A stretch of 64,000 nt of DNA. It comes from Devosia sp. A16 (lineage in GTDB: Bacteria; Pseudomonadota; Alphaproteobacteria; Rhizobiales; Devosiaceae). The notes under the pieces are model-generated. The model was not told the origin of the DNA. It searched no databases and was given only the letters and a program-made list of their open reading frames with translations. Below are positions 32,912 through 41,078 of this stretch, piece by piece (within the stretch, counting starts at the first letter, position 1; every line of letters starts with the position of its first letter). A program made the translations under genes and the position numbers. The stretch covers positions 1,837,501 through 1,901,500 of the forward strand of contig NZ_CP012945.1 in NCBI RefSeq assembly GCF_001402915.1, given 5' to 3'.

Positions 32912-33553
32912 ATGACGCTCAACTTCGGCCTTGCCGCTGGCCTCGGTGTTGCGGCTATCGCTCTCTCGCCGGTGGCGGCCCTTGCCGTCGATGCCATGGC
33001 CACGGGCTCGGCAAACGTGCGGTCCGGCCCGGGAACCAGCTACTCGATCGTGGACACGCTCAGCAGCGGCGAGATGGTCGAGGTGGTCGAGTGCAACGGT
33101 TCGCAGACCTGGTGCCGCATCACGCATCCCGGACCCGACGGCTGGGTCTCCCGCAGTCTGCTCGGGGCTCCCGACAATGCCACCGACGGCGATGGCAACC
33201 AGGTACAGTTCGGCATGACGATGCCCTTGCCCGGCGGCGGCTCGATCACCTTCGGAACCCCCGGATACCAGCCGCCCCAGCCACCCCCGCCGCCGCCCGG
33301 CCCCAAGCAGGTCTGCGTCTATGACTTCGCGAACTATGGTGGACAGAGCGTCTGCGTCAACGCGGGCATGAGTGCCACCAACGTTCCAGGCTGGTGGAAC
33401 AACCGGGTCAGCTCGCTGAGAGTGTTCGGCGGCGCACATGTCCGGCTTTGCCAGGATCCGAACTTCGGCGGGTTCTGCAACGTGTTCGGCACCGACGTGC
33501 CCCAGCTTGGCGCGCCCCTCAACAACAAGTCCTCGTCCTATCAGGTCTGGTAG
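32912..33553 (+). CDS. Secreted protein with SH3b and beta/gamma-crystallin-like domains
   Basis: The 213-residue protein has a signal peptide (cut near residue 25), a bacterial SH3 domain (about 28-85: ANVRSGPGTSYSIVDTL and WCRITHPGPDGWVSRSLL), a proline-rich linker (PPQPPPPPPGP, about 120-130), and a C-terminal crystallin-like domain (VCVYDFANYGGQSVCV and VRLCQDPNFGGFCNVF). The last domain resembles peptidase-inhibitor I36/crystallin proteins, with Cys pairs suited to disulfides. SH3b domains often bind peptidoglycan. The box at 32841 is centred 64.5 nt upstream. A strong hairpin follows the stop. Confidence 0.85.
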   Translation: MTLNFGLAAGLGVAAIALSPVAALAVDAMATGSANVRSGPGTSYSIVDTLSSGEMVEVVECNGSQTWCRITHPGPDGWVSRSLLGAPDNATDGDGNQVQFGMTMPLPGGGSITFGTPGYQPPQPPPPPPGPKQVCVYDFANYGGQSVCVNAGMSATNVPGWWNNRVSSLRVFGGAHVRLCQDPNFGGFCNVFGTDVPQLGAPLNNKSSSYQVW

Positions 33554-33563
33554 GGGGCACGAG

Positions 33564-33591
33564 GAGCGGCGCCCCGAGGCGGGCGCCGCTC
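33564..33591 (+). terminator. Hairpin terminator
   Basis: GAGCGGCGCCC and GGGCGCCGCTC form a perfect 11-bp stem with a 6-nt loop, 10 nt after the stop. No clear T-run follows. Confidence 0.6.
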
Positions 33592-33635
33592 AGCTTCGTC
33601 TGCCTTCGGCCCTTCCGGTCCCCCCCGGCACAACC

Positions 33636-34448
33636 TCAGCGCGCCATCAGCACGGCGATGTCGGCATGTGCAAGCACATGGCGGGTCGCGCCGCCGAGGA
33701 CCCATTCCCGAAACCGCGAATGCCCGTATCCGCCCATGACCAGCAGGCTGGCGTCGACCCGCCGCGCCTCGGCCAGCAGCGCCGCGCCGGCGCCGTCGGT
33801 CCCCGGCTCGGCGGCATGGACCACCGCTGCTATGCCGTGCCGGCTGAGATGGCGGGCAATGTCGCCGCCCGGCGCGGTTCCATCATCCTCGCGCACCACC
33901 AAGACGATCACCTGGCTGGCCTGCTCGAGCAGGGGCATGGCTTCGGCGACGGCACGGGCTGCCTCGCGGCTGCCGTTCCAGGCAACCACCACCGTCCCGA
34001 ACCCCTTGGGGGCTAGCCCGTCGGGCGGCACGAACAGCGAGGCCCGTCCGGACTCGAACAGCACCGACACTTCCATATGCACCTCGTCGGCCGGATCCCC
34101 GTAGGGTCGGGTGGCGACAAACAGATCCGCGGTACGAGCTTCATCGCTCAGGGCAGCCCCGGCGGTGCCCGACAATACATCCAGTCGGCGCACCTCGTGC
34201 GGCATGCCGAGCCGGTCGAAGCGTGCTGTCAGGCGCTCGAACGTTTGCGTCGCCTGGCTGTCGGACTCTTCGAACCATGCCTCCAACCCCACCATTCCCG
34301 CGGGGTCGCCGCCGATGACTTCCGGCAGCAGGTGCGTATAGAGCCCGGTCAGATGCGCCTGGAAGCGCTCGCTGAGGGTTTCGGCATAGGCCAGGCGAAC
34401 CTCGTCTTCCTCCGAGCCGGTGAGATGCACTGCAATATCCTTGATCAA
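33636..34448 (-). CDS. Tandem universal stress protein
   Basis: The 270-residue protein is the closest paralogue in the window of the Usp at 634-1464: both begin with I(K/N)DIA(V/I)HLTGS and have the order two Usp domains, with GTVVVAWNGSREAARAV and GGYGHSRFREWVLGGATRH in the second. The TTG start follows GGGAGACGAGA. No box lies at the usual distance; the nearest, at 34594, is 152 nt upstream (centre to start) and is better placed for the divergent dehydrogenase. Confidence 0.86.
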   Translation of the reverse strand: MIKDIAVHLTGSEEDEVRLAYAETLSERFQAHLTGLYTHLLPEVIGGDPAGMVGLEAWFEESDSQATQTFERLTARFDRLGMPHEVRRLDVLSGTAGAALSDEARTADLFVATRPYGDPADEVHMEVSVLFESGRASLFVPPDGLAPKGFGTVVVAWNGSREAARAVAEAMPLLEQASQVIVLVVREDDGTAPGGDIARHLSRHGIAAVVHAAEPGTDGAGAALLAEARRVDASLLVMGGYGHSRFREWVLGGATRHVLAHADIAVLMAR

Positions 34449-34593
34449 TCTCGTCTCCCATGGACGCTGTTGGCAGTTCGCTCCGGGCCGTGGCGACAAC
34501 CGCCACGCCCTGCTCACCACGGGCAACCCTCGCTGGTGCGGCGGCTGCGCCTCGCTGATCCCCCGCATAAACGCCTCCGCCAGGGGCTGGTCT

Positions 34594-34607
34594 TTGAGCT
34601 GGATCAA
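34594..34607 (+). promoter_or_regulatory. FNR/FixK-type box for the second alcohol dehydrogenase
   Basis: TTGAGCTGGATCAA is centred 75.5 nt upstream of the ATG at 34676. It is identical to the box at 25713 and is the last box in the island. Confidence 0.78.
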
Positions 34608-34675
34608 GAGAGCCATCCGGCGACAGGTCCATGGTCCCGCCAGCCCGGCCGCTCGGGCCATCAAGGAGACAAGAC

Positions 34676-35749
34676 ATGGTCAAGACGATGAGAGCCGCAG
34701 TGGTGCTGGCATTCGGCAAGCCGCTGTCGATCGAGGATGTGCCGGTTCCGGTGCCCGGTCCGGGCGAGATCCTGGTCAAGGTGTTCGCCTGCGGCGTGTG
34801 CCACACCGATCTGCACGCCGCCAACGGCGACTGGCCGGTCAAGCCGACGCCGCCATTCATTCCAGGTCACGAAGTCGCCGGCATCGTCGCCGCCATAGGT
34901 CCTGGCGCCACCGGGCTCAAGCTGGGCGAGGCCGTGGGGGTCGCCTGGCTGCATGATGCATGCCGGGCCTGCGAGTTCTGCGAAACCGGCTGGGAAACGC
35001 TGTGCGAGAGCCAGCACAACACCGGCTACAGCGTCAATGGCGGGTTTGCCGAGTATGTCATCGCCGACGCTGCCTTCGTCGCGCGGCTGCCGACGACGGT
35101 CGACTTTGCTGCCATCGCGCCGATCCTCTGTGCCGGTGTAACCACGTATAAGGGCCTCAAGGAGACGGAAGCGCGCCCCGGTGAGTGGGTGGCCATCTCC
35201 GGACTGGGCGGGCTGGGCCACATCGCCGTCCAGTATGCAAGGGCCATGGGCCTGCATGTGGTTGGTCTCGACATCGCGCCCGACAAACTGGCCCTCGCCA
35301 AGGCGGCCGGAGCGGACCTCGCAATCGACGCACGCTCGCCCGACGCCATCGACCAGGTGCTGAAGGCCACCGGTGGAGGAGCACATGGCGTGCTGGTCAC
35401 GGCGGTGTCGCCGCCGGCCTTCGGCCAGGCGTTGCAGCTGGTGCGCCGCCGCGGCACGGTCAGCCTGGTAGGCCTGCCGCCGGGAGATTTTCCCACCTCC
35501 ATTTTCGATGTCGTGCTCAAGCGCATCACTTTGCGCGGCTCGATAGTGGGGTCACGGCGCGATCTGGACGAGGCCGTCGCCTTCGCGCTCGAAGGCAAGA
35601 TCAAGGCTCACATCACCAAGGCGCCGCTCGGCGACATCAACGCGATTTTCTCGCGCCTCGCCGCCGGCAAAGTGGATGGACGCATGGTGCTGGACTTCTC
35701 CGAGGGCGCCGCCGCGGGCCCCGCCGCGAAGGCGGTCATGACGGCCTGA
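34676..35749 (+). CDS. AdhP-like zinc alcohol dehydrogenase
   Basis: The 357-residue medium-chain dehydrogenase has catalytic zinc ligands in CGVCHTDLH and GHEVAG, structural-site Cys residues in CRACEFCETGWETLC, and the NAD-binding GLGGLGHIAVQYA. This matches the AdhP/AdhA ethanol-active group. The C terminus is about 15 residues longer than usual (SEGAAAGPAAKAVMTA). The ATG follows AAGGAG. It would oxidise or form alcohols with NAD(H), plausibly as a redox outlet under low oxygen. A 10-bp hairpin follows the stop. Confidence 0.9.
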   Translation: MVKTMRAAVVLAFGKPLSIEDVPVPVPGPGEILVKVFACGVCHTDLHAANGDWPVKPTPPFIPGHEVAGIVAAIGPGATGLKLGEAVGVAWLHDACRACEFCETGWETLCESQHNTGYSVNGGFAEYVIADAAFVARLPTTVDFAAIAPILCAGVTTYKGLKETEARPGEWVAISGLGGLGHIAVQYARAMGLHVVGLDIAPDKLALAKAAGADLAIDARSPDAIDQVLKATGGGAHGVLVTAVSPPAFGQALQLVRRRGTVSLVGLPPGDFPTSIFDVVLKRITLRGSIVGSRRDLDEAVAFALEGKIKAHITKAPLGDINAIFSRLAAGKVDGRMVLDFSEGAAAGPAAKAVMTA

Positions 35750-35757
35750 GATCACAC

Positions 35758-35786
35758 GCCGGTGCAGAGATTTCCGCTGCACCGGC
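35758..35786 (+). terminator. Hairpin terminator after the alcohol dehydrogenase
   Basis: GCCGGTGCAG and CTGCACCGGC form a perfect 10-bp stem with a 9-nt loop, 8 nt after the stop. Confidence 0.6.
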
Positions 35787-35888
35787 GACGTCCAACCACA
35801 TCTGGCAAACAGCAAGGGACAGAATGTGGGTCAATGACGAACTGCGATCGACGTATCGCAGCGAAAACGGAGCATTGGGAATGGGGAG

Positions 35889-35978
35889 TGGCGGAGAGGG
35901 AGGGATTTGAACCCCCGATGGAGTTGCCCCCATGCCGCATTTCGAGTGCGGTGCAATCGACCACTCTGCCACCTCTCC
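35889..35978 (-). tRNA. tRNA-Ser (anticodon CGA)
   Basis: The minus strand gives a 90-nt tRNA including an encoded CCA. The 7-bp acceptor stem is GGAGAGG/CCTCTCC, the anticodon stem is CCGCA/TGCGG around CTCGAAA with anticodon CGA, there is a long variable arm as expected for serine, and the T-arm has GTTCAAATC. It reads UCG codons. It stands alone in the 324-bp gap between the dehydrogenase and the gamma-glutamylcyclotransferase-like gene. Confidence 0.97.
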
Positions 35979-36073
35979 GCGAGGTCGAACACGCGTTGCC
36001 GCGGCTGGTCGAGACGGGCGGGCTTATGGCATAGCATGATCGAGGCTGCAACACTCTTTGGCGCACGCGCTGC

Positions 36074-36523
36074 ATGACTCTTCCGCTCTTCGTTTATGGC
36101 ACCCTGCGCGACCCCGATCTGCTGGCCGCCGTGCTCGGCCGTCCGCTGCGGGCCGGTGGACAGCATGTCGCCCGCGCGCCGGGGTTTCGCGCCATTCACT
36201 ACCCCAACCGCATCTATCCGGCCCTGGTCCGCGCGCCCGGCGCGGCCGCCCAGGGATTGCTGCTCATCGACTTGACCTCGTTCGAACGCGATCTGCTCGA
36301 CGCCTTCGAAGGCGAAGAATACCGGCGCACGCCGTTGGCCGCGCTGGTCGAAGAGGATCTGTTCGAAGCCGATGCCTATCTGCCAGCGATCGCCGTCGCC
36401 AATACCGGGGCCGAGTGGTCGCTGTCGCACTGGCAGGCCGAACATAAGGCGCGGGTGCTCGGCGCCGAAGCGGCAAGCGCCGCCGAGATCCGTTCGAAGC
36501 TGATCGCGGTGCGGCCGAACTAG
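36074..36523 (+). CDS. Gamma-glutamylcyclotransferase/AIG2-like protein
   Basis: The 149-residue protein has the GGCT/AIG2 start LFVYGTLRDPDLL, an AIHYPNRIYPALVRAPG segment and LLDAFEGEEYRRTPLAA, where the family's catalytic Glu is expected. Such proteins release 5-oxoproline from gamma-glutamyl amines or are simply AIG2-like with unknown substrates. The ATG has no strong ribosome site. It stands alone upstream of rplU. Confidence 0.82.
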   Translation: MTLPLFVYGTLRDPDLLAAVLGRPLRAGGQHVARAPGFRAIHYPNRIYPALVRAPGAAAQGLLLIDLTSFERDLLDAFEGEEYRRTPLAALVEEDLFEADAYLPAIAVANTGAEWSLSHWQAEHKARVLGAEAASAAEIRSKLIAVRPN

Positions 36524-36755
36524 CTGCCGCCCCCCCGGGACATGCGGCCTTGACTCGCGTGGCGTTTCCCACGATAAGGCCGCTCGAATTGCGTGCGGCG
36601 TCTGCTGCGCGCATTTTTGGTTTGTTCAACCGCTGTCCGAGGCCGCCGCCGAACCTGGTGTTCGGCAGCCTATCTGGAAGCCCGCAGGATCAGGCATCGC
36701 CTGCGGCGCCACAGGGCGCGATAACGAAGAGGTCCGGGAGCTCCCCGGGACGACA

Positions 36756-37376
36756 ATGACGTTTGCAGTGATCAAGACCGGCGGCAAGCAGTACAAGGTT
36801 GCCGCCAATGATGTGGTGAAGATCGAAAAGATCGACGCTCAGCCGGGCGACGTGGTCACCTTCGACCAGGTCCTGATGGTTGGCGAAGGCGACGCGGTCA
36901 CCGTTGGCGCGCCTCTCGTGGAAGGTGCTCTGGTCGCAGGCCAGTTCATCGCCACCGAGAAAGAGCGCACCATCATCATCCTGAAGAAGGAGCGCCGCCA
37001 GCACTACGATCGCCGCAATGGCCATCGTCAGCGCCTGTCGACCGTGCGCATCACCGAGATCCTGACCGGCGGCAAGAAGCCGACCACCAAGGTCGACGAG
37101 ATCGCCAAGGCCCGCGCCGAAAAGCGCGCTGCCGCCGCTGCGGCTTCGGCCAGCGTGACCGAAGCCCCGAAGGCCGCGGCCAAGCCCGTCGCCAAGAAGG
37201 CCCCGGCCAAGAAGGCGACGACCAAGGCGGCTCCGGCTGCCGAGGCTGCCGAGACCCAGGCGCCGGCCAAAAAGGCTGCTGCTCCCAAGAAGGAAGCCGC
37301 GCCCAAGGCTGACAAGCCCGCTGCTGAAAAGAAGCCTGCGGCCAAGAAGGCCGCTCCCAAGGCTGACAAGGAATAA
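36756..37376 (+). CDS. rplU: 50S ribosomal protein bL21 with long Lys/Ala tail
   Basis: Residues 1-103 are a normal bL21 ([13 protein letters not shown] and [21 protein letters not shown]). Residues 104-206 are a low-complexity tail rich in Lys, Ala and Pro ([15 protein letters not shown] pattern), doubling the usual length. Tails of this kind are known on bL21 in some Alphaproteobacteria. The leader before the ATG contains a near palindrome (CCGGGAGCTCCCCGG) that could mask the ribosome site. rpmA starts 12 nt after the stop. Confidence 0.95.
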   Translation: MTFAVIKTGGKQYKVAANDVVKIEKIDAQPGDVVTFDQVLMVGEGDAVTVGAPLVEGALVAGQFIATEKERTIIILKKERRQHYDRRNGHRQRLSTVRITEILTGGKKPTTKVDEIAKARAEKRAAAAAASASVTEAPKAAAKPVAKKAPAKKATTKAAPAAEAAETQAPAKKAAAPKKEAAPKADKPAAEKKPAAKKAAPKADKE

Positions 37377-37388
37377 GGAGAGTTACCG

Positions 37389-37658
37389 ATGGCACATAAG
37401 AAGGCAGGCGGTTCCTCCCGCAATGGTCGCGATACGGCTGGCCGACGCCTCGGCGTCAAGAAGTTCGGCGGCGAAGCTGTGATCGGCGGCAACATCATCA
37501 TCCGCCAACGCGGCACCAAGTGGCATCCGGGCACCGGCGTCGGTATGGGCATCGACCATACCATTTACGCCCTTATTCCCGGCACCGTGGCGTTCAAAAC
37601 CCGCGCCAACTCCAAAGTCTACGTGTCGGTACTCCCGGCAGCAGAAGCAGCAGAATAA
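37389..37658 (+). CDS. rpmA: 50S ribosomal protein bL27
   Basis: The 89-residue protein begins [20 protein letters not shown], the conserved N-terminal arm of bL27 that reaches the peptidyl-transferase centre, and continues with the usual [10 protein letters not shown] motif. The ATG follows AAGGAG, 12 nt after rplU. A strong terminator follows the stop after about 80 nt. Confidence 0.98.
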   Translation: MAHKKAGGSSRNGRDTAGRRLGVKKFGGEAVIGGNIIIRQRGTKWHPGTGVGMGIDHTIYALIPGTVAFKTRANSKVYVSVLPAAEAAE

Positions 37659-37737
37659 CCCGGTGCGGCCTAGCAAACCCTGCCGGAGACCAGCTCCCCG
37701 GCAAGGCGACTAGGCAGTCGACCGCGCGACGAAAAGT

Positions 37738-37776
37738 AAAGGGGAGCCGGGAATCCGGTTCCCCTTTTGTCTTTTT
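37738..37776 (+). terminator. Rho-independent terminator of rplU-rpmA
   Basis: A 13-bp stem (AAAGGGGAGCCGG with CCGGTTCCCCTTT, one G-T pair) with loop GAAT is followed by TGTCTTTTT. It is the clearest terminator in the window. Confidence 0.9.
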
Positions 37777-37796
37777 CGTCGTGAGGGCGGCTGAAA

Positions 37797-38522
37797 ATGA
37801 GACTGTATCTGAGCTCCTATCGGATCGGCGACCGCGCCGGTTCACTCCTCGCGCTCCTGAGCGGCGGTCAGGAAAAGTTGCAGACTTTTCCGGTTCGACC
37901 GCGCGACCACTCGAACACCAACGGCCGGCATGCCGCGGTCATCGAGAACGCACTCGACAACATCTCCCCCGGCGCTCGCGATCTCTACCGCAGCGAGGCC
38001 TATGATCCGGCGGCCGAACTGGGCGCGCTGGGTATCGCGGCCACCCCGCTCGACCTCCGCCAGTATTTTGGCGATCCCCACGGGCTGCGCGCCCGGCTGA
38101 GCCAGTTCGACCTCGTCTGGGTCACCGGCGGCAACGCCTTCGTTTTGCGCCGCGCCATGAAGCAGTCGGGATTCGATGACGTGATCGTCGACATGCTCGA
38201 CAATGACGAGATCGTCTATGGCGGTTTCTCGGCCGGCGCCGTGGTGGCGGCGCCCAGCCTCGAAGGCATTCACCTGATGGACGACCCCGATGAGGCGCCC
38301 GCCGGCTACGACCGCGAGACCATCTGGGATGGCCTCGGGCTGATCGACCACGCGATCGTGCCGCACTACCGCTCGCCGAACCCGGAAAGCGCCGCGGCCG
38401 AGCGCGCCGTCCGGCACCTGTGCAGCCGTGGGCTGCGCTATCGAGCGTTGTGCGACGGCGAAGTGATCGTGTGGACCGAGAACCGGATGGCGTCGGTGGA
38501 CCCGACACGGAGGATTGCCTGA
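37797..38522 (+). CDS. Peptidase E-like (S51) protein with in-frame repeat insertion
   Basis: The 241-residue protein has the S51/type 1 amidotransferase-like pattern: MRLYLSSYRIGDRAG, VWVTGGNAFVLRRAMKQSG, and YGGFSAGAVVAAPS, which holds the nucleophile-elbow Ser. Family members hydrolyse Asp-X dipeptides. Residues 24-37 (GQEKLQTFPVRPRD) are encoded by a 40-bp palindromic repeat also found outside genes at 44852-44891, and the next residues to about 43 also look extra. The insertion keeps the frame and falls between the first helix and the second strand, so the enzyme may still fold. The stop overlaps the next start in TGATG. Confidence 0.78.
   Translation: MRLYLSSYRIGDRAGSLLALLSGGQEKLQTFPVRPRDHSNTNGRHAAVIENALDNISPGARDLYRSEAYDPAAELGALGIAATPLDLRQYFGDPHGLRARLSQFDLVWVTGGNAFVLRRAMKQSGFDDVIVDMLDNDEIVYGGFSAGAVVAAPSLEGIHLMDDPDEAPAGYDRETIWDGLGLIDHAIVPHYRSPNPESAAAERAVRHLCSRGLRYRALCDGEVIVWTENRMASVDPTRRIA
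37868..37907 (+). repeat. Palindromic repeat copy A, inside a coding sequence
   Basis: The core GGAAAAGT-TGCAG-ACTTTTCC is a perfect 8-bp hairpin. The 40-bp unit matches copy B (reverse strand) at 38 of 40 positions, by my reading. It adds about 13 codons to the peptidase E-like gene. Confidence 0.85.
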
Positions 38523-39160
38523 TGACCACGCTCGAGGACGACGACGACTATGTGCCGCGGCGGCGGACCCAGCTGATGGGACCTGCCGCCCAGACCAAGG
38601 CGCTGGCCGAGGCGGCTGCGAAACTGGCGGCCCGTCGCCAGCGCGATGCGCTGCCGCACCGGATCGAGACCCCACGGCTGGTGCTGCGCGCCCCCATCCG
38701 GGGCGATGTGCCCGACCTGGTCAGGCTCGCCGACAATAAGGCGATCGCCGAAAAACTGTCGCGTCTGCCGCACCCCTATACCCGTGCCGACGGTATCGGC
38801 TTCGTCGAGATCATCGCCCAGCGCGCCGACGAACGACCGTATGCCATCACCCTCGACGATCAGTTCATCGGTGTGGTCGGCTTAACCTTCCACGCGGGTC
38901 AACCGCCCGAACTCGGCTATTGGCTGGGCGAACCCCATTGGGGTCGTGGCATCATGAGCGAGGCGGTGAAGGGGCTGATCGAAGCCGCCTTTGCCACGCA
39001 CCTGTTCCCGCGCATCAAAGGGCGAGCCCTCGCTAGCAATACCGGCTCGCTCAATGTGATGCAGAAGGCCGGCTTCGTCCGCGTCGGTGAAGGCCCTGAT
39101 CCTGCCGGCCGGGACAGACCGACCATCTATCTCGAGCTGGAGCAGCCGAAATGGAGCTGA
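38522..39160 (+). CDS. GNAT acetyltransferase (RimJ/RimL type)
   Basis: The 212-residue protein has an unusual N-terminal extension of about 45 residues (acidic DDDDY, then an Ala-rich helix) before the RimJ/L-type domain: RIETPRLVLRAP, ELGYWLGEPHWGRGIMSEAV as the acetyl-CoA loop, and ALASNTGSLNVMQKAGFVRVGEG. The target could be a ribosomal protein N terminus or a small molecule. The ATG overlaps the previous stop by one base. Confidence 0.87.
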   Translation: MTTLEDDDDYVPRRRTQLMGPAAQTKALAEAAAKLAARRQRDALPHRIETPRLVLRAPIRGDVPDLVRLADNKAIAEKLSRLPHPYTRADGIGFVEIIAQRADERPYAITLDDQFIGVVGLTFHAGQPPELGYWLGEPHWGRGIMSEAVKGLIEAAFATHLFPRIKGRALASNTGSLNVMQKAGFVRVGEGPDPAGRDRPTIYLELEQPKWS

Positions 39161-39181
39161 CCGTAACCGCCGGAGCGTGGG

Positions 39182-39291
39182 GACCCCCACCCCTGTCCCC
39201 TCCCCCTATTGGGGAGGGAGACCCTCGCACAACCGCCGCGGCAATCGCCTCCCTCCCCCTCCTTCAGGGGGAGGGATCAAGGGTGGGGGTC
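39182..39291. repeat. Miniature palindromic element, family 2, copy 1
   Basis: The 110-bp element has 11-bp perfect terminal inverted repeats (GACCCCCACCC and GGGTGGGGGTC) and internal GGGGGAGG-type hairpins. It shares GGGATCAAGGGTGGGGGT with the copy at 45464-45560. Confidence 0.65.
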
Positions 39292-39329
39292 AGCCCGCAC
39301 CGGTTCTTCGTTGAGTTTGGTACACGCTC

Positions 39330-39887
39330 ATGGACGTAACGCTCCGCACCCCGCGCCTCACGCTGCGCCAGCCGGTGCTCGACGACGCCTCGCGCATCGC
39401 GCGCTACCTCGACAACTTCGCCGTGGCGGGAAATCTCAGCCGCGTGCCCTACCCCTATCGGCTCGCCGACGCCAAGGCGTGGCTCAGGACCTGGCGGCCG
39501 GACACTCCGGCCGGCGAGACGGGCTTCATGATCGATCTCGACGGCGAGGGGGTGATCGGCAATGTCGGCTATCATCGCGACATCGAGGGCACGGTAATCG
39601 GCTACTGGCTGGCGCAGCCGTTCTGGAACCGCGGCCTGATGAGCGAAGCGGTGCGCGCCAGCCTCGACTGGTATTTCGAGACCACCGCGGCGCCCTCGCT
39701 CGCCTCGGGAGTGTTTCATTTCAACAAGGCCTCGCTCGCCATCCAGAAGAAGGTCGGATTCGTCGAGATCGGCACCTCATCGCGCCTTTGCCTTGCGCGC
39801 GGCGAGGAGGTGCGCCATATCGACACCCAACTGACACGCGCCGCCTGGCTGGCCCACCGACAGGCCACCCAAGAGAGTTTGAGATGA
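39330..39887 (+). CDS. GNAT acetyltransferase (RimJ/RimL type)
   Basis: The 185-residue protein has the RimJ/L pattern [39 protein letters not shown] as the acetyl-CoA-binding region, and [18 protein letters not shown]. It is a paralogue of the gene upstream, without the N-terminal extension. Its stop overlaps the obgE start in ATGA, so the two are translationally coupled. A GNAT gene just before obgE is common in Hyphomicrobiales. Confidence 0.88.
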   Translation: MDVTLRTPRLTLRQPVLDDASRIARYLDNFAVAGNLSRVPYPYRLADAKAWLRTWRPDTPAGETGFMIDLDGEGVIGNVGYHRDIEGTVIGYWLAQPFWNRGLMSEAVRASLDWYFETTAAPSLASGVFHFNKASLAIQKKVGFVEIGTSSRLCLARGEEVRHIDTQLTRAAWLAHRQATQESLR

Positions 39888-40927
39888 AATTCCTCGACCA
39901 AGCCAAGGTCTTCGTGCGCTCCGGCAATGGCGGTGCCGGCGCGGTGTCGTTCCTGCGCGAGAAATTCGTCGAGTTCGGCGGCCCCAATGGCGGCAATGGC
40001 GGACGCGGCGGCGACGTCATCATCCGCTGCGTCGATGGCCTCAACACGCTGATCGACTACCGCTACCAGCAGCACTTCAAGGCCGAGACCGGCACCCATG
40101 GCATGGGTAAGGACCGGCATGGCGCCAAGGGCGGCGACGTGATCCTCAAGGTGCCGGTCGGCACCCAGGTGTTCGAGGAAGACGGCGAGACGCTGATCGC
40201 CGACTTCACCGAGGTCGGCCAGGAACTGACCCTGCTCGAGGGCGGCAATGGCGGCTTCGGCAACGCCCATTTCAAGACCAGCGCCAACCAGGCGCCGCGG
40301 CGCGCCAATCCGGGCCAGCTCGGCACCGAGAAATGGATCTGGCTGCGGCTGAAGCTGATTGCCGATGCCGGCCTCGTCGGCCTGCCCAATGCCGGCAAGT
40401 CGACCTTCCTCGCCGCGGTTTCCGCCGCCAAGCCGAAGATCGCCGACTACCCCTTCACCACGCTTCACCCCAATCTGGGCGTCGTTACCATCGGCGAGCG
40501 CGACCTGGTGCTGGCCGATATTCCCGGCCTGATCGAAGGGGCGCATGAAGGCCAGGGGCTGGGCGACCGCTTCCTCGGTCATGTCGAGCGCTGCGCCATT
40601 CTCGTGCACCTGATCGACGGCACCCAGGAAGACGTCAAGACCGCCTACAAGACCATCCGTGGCGAGCTTGCCGCCTATGCCGAAGAGCTGGCGGAAAAGC
40701 CGGAGATCGTCGTCCTCAACAAGACGGACGCCATCGATCCTGACGCGGTGAAGGACAAGGTCAAGGTGCTGAAACGCGCCAGCAAGGCCGAGGTCTTTAC
40801 CTGCTCGGGCGTCACCGGCGAAGGCGTCGACAAGGTGCTCTACCGCATCATCGCGCAGATGGATGCCGACAAGGCCGAGCGCGAGGAACTCGAACGCCGC
40901 AAAGCCGAGCCCACCTGGGTGCCGTGA
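39884..40927 (+). CDS. obgE: GTPase ObgE/CgtA
   Basis: The 347-residue protein has the glycine-rich Obg fold (residues 1-158, [14 protein letters not shown]), followed by the G domain with G1 GLPNAGKS, G3 DIPGLIEGA and G4 NKTD. The C-terminal extension is short (RKAEPTWVP). ObgE acts in 50S subunit maturation and the stringent response. I chose the ATG that overlaps the preceding stop; the frame is open further upstream only because it reads through the GNAT gene. Confidence 0.97.
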   Translation: MKFLDQAKVFVRSGNGGAGAVSFLREKFVEFGGPNGGNGGRGGDVIIRCVDGLNTLIDYRYQQHFKAETGTHGMGKDRHGAKGGDVILKVPVGTQVFEEDGETLIADFTEVGQELTLLEGGNGGFGNAHFKTSANQAPRRANPGQLGTEKWIWLRLKLIADAGLVGLPNAGKSTFLAAVSAAKPKIADYPFTTLHPNLGVVTIGERDLVLADIPGLIEGAHEGQGLGDRFLGHVERCAILVHLIDGTQEDVKTAYKTIRGELAAYAEELAEKPEIVVLNKTDAIDPDAVKDKVKVLKRASKAEVFTCSGVTGEGVDKVLYRIIAQMDADKAEREELERRKAEPTWVP

Positions 40928-40960
40928 TGAACCTCGCACTTCACAGCGCTTGGCTACCTT

Positions 40961-41051
40961 TCACCCTAACCCTCTCCCCGGAGGGGAGAGGGGATATGGC
41001 GAGATCGCGCCCCAACGCCCCCTCGCCCCTCTGGGGAGAGGGCCGGGGTGA
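40961..41051. repeat. Miniature palindromic element, family 3
   Basis: The 91-bp element has imperfect 19-bp terminal inverted repeats (TCACCCTAACCCTCTCCCC against TCACCCCGGCCCTCTCCCC, 16 of 19). It lies between obgE and proB. Confidence 0.6.
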
Positions 41052-41078
41052 GGGGCGCCCCACGACGGATGGCGCATC

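Noticed and set aside
34441-34448. TTGATCAA as a further box
   Set aside because: The half-sites have no 6-nt spacer; the sequence is just the start of the Usp gene.
37065-37376. Frameshift as the cause of the long bL21 tail
   Set aside because: The tail has an even Lys/Ala/Pro pattern with natural codon use and ends just before a normal rpmA start, so it looks genuine.
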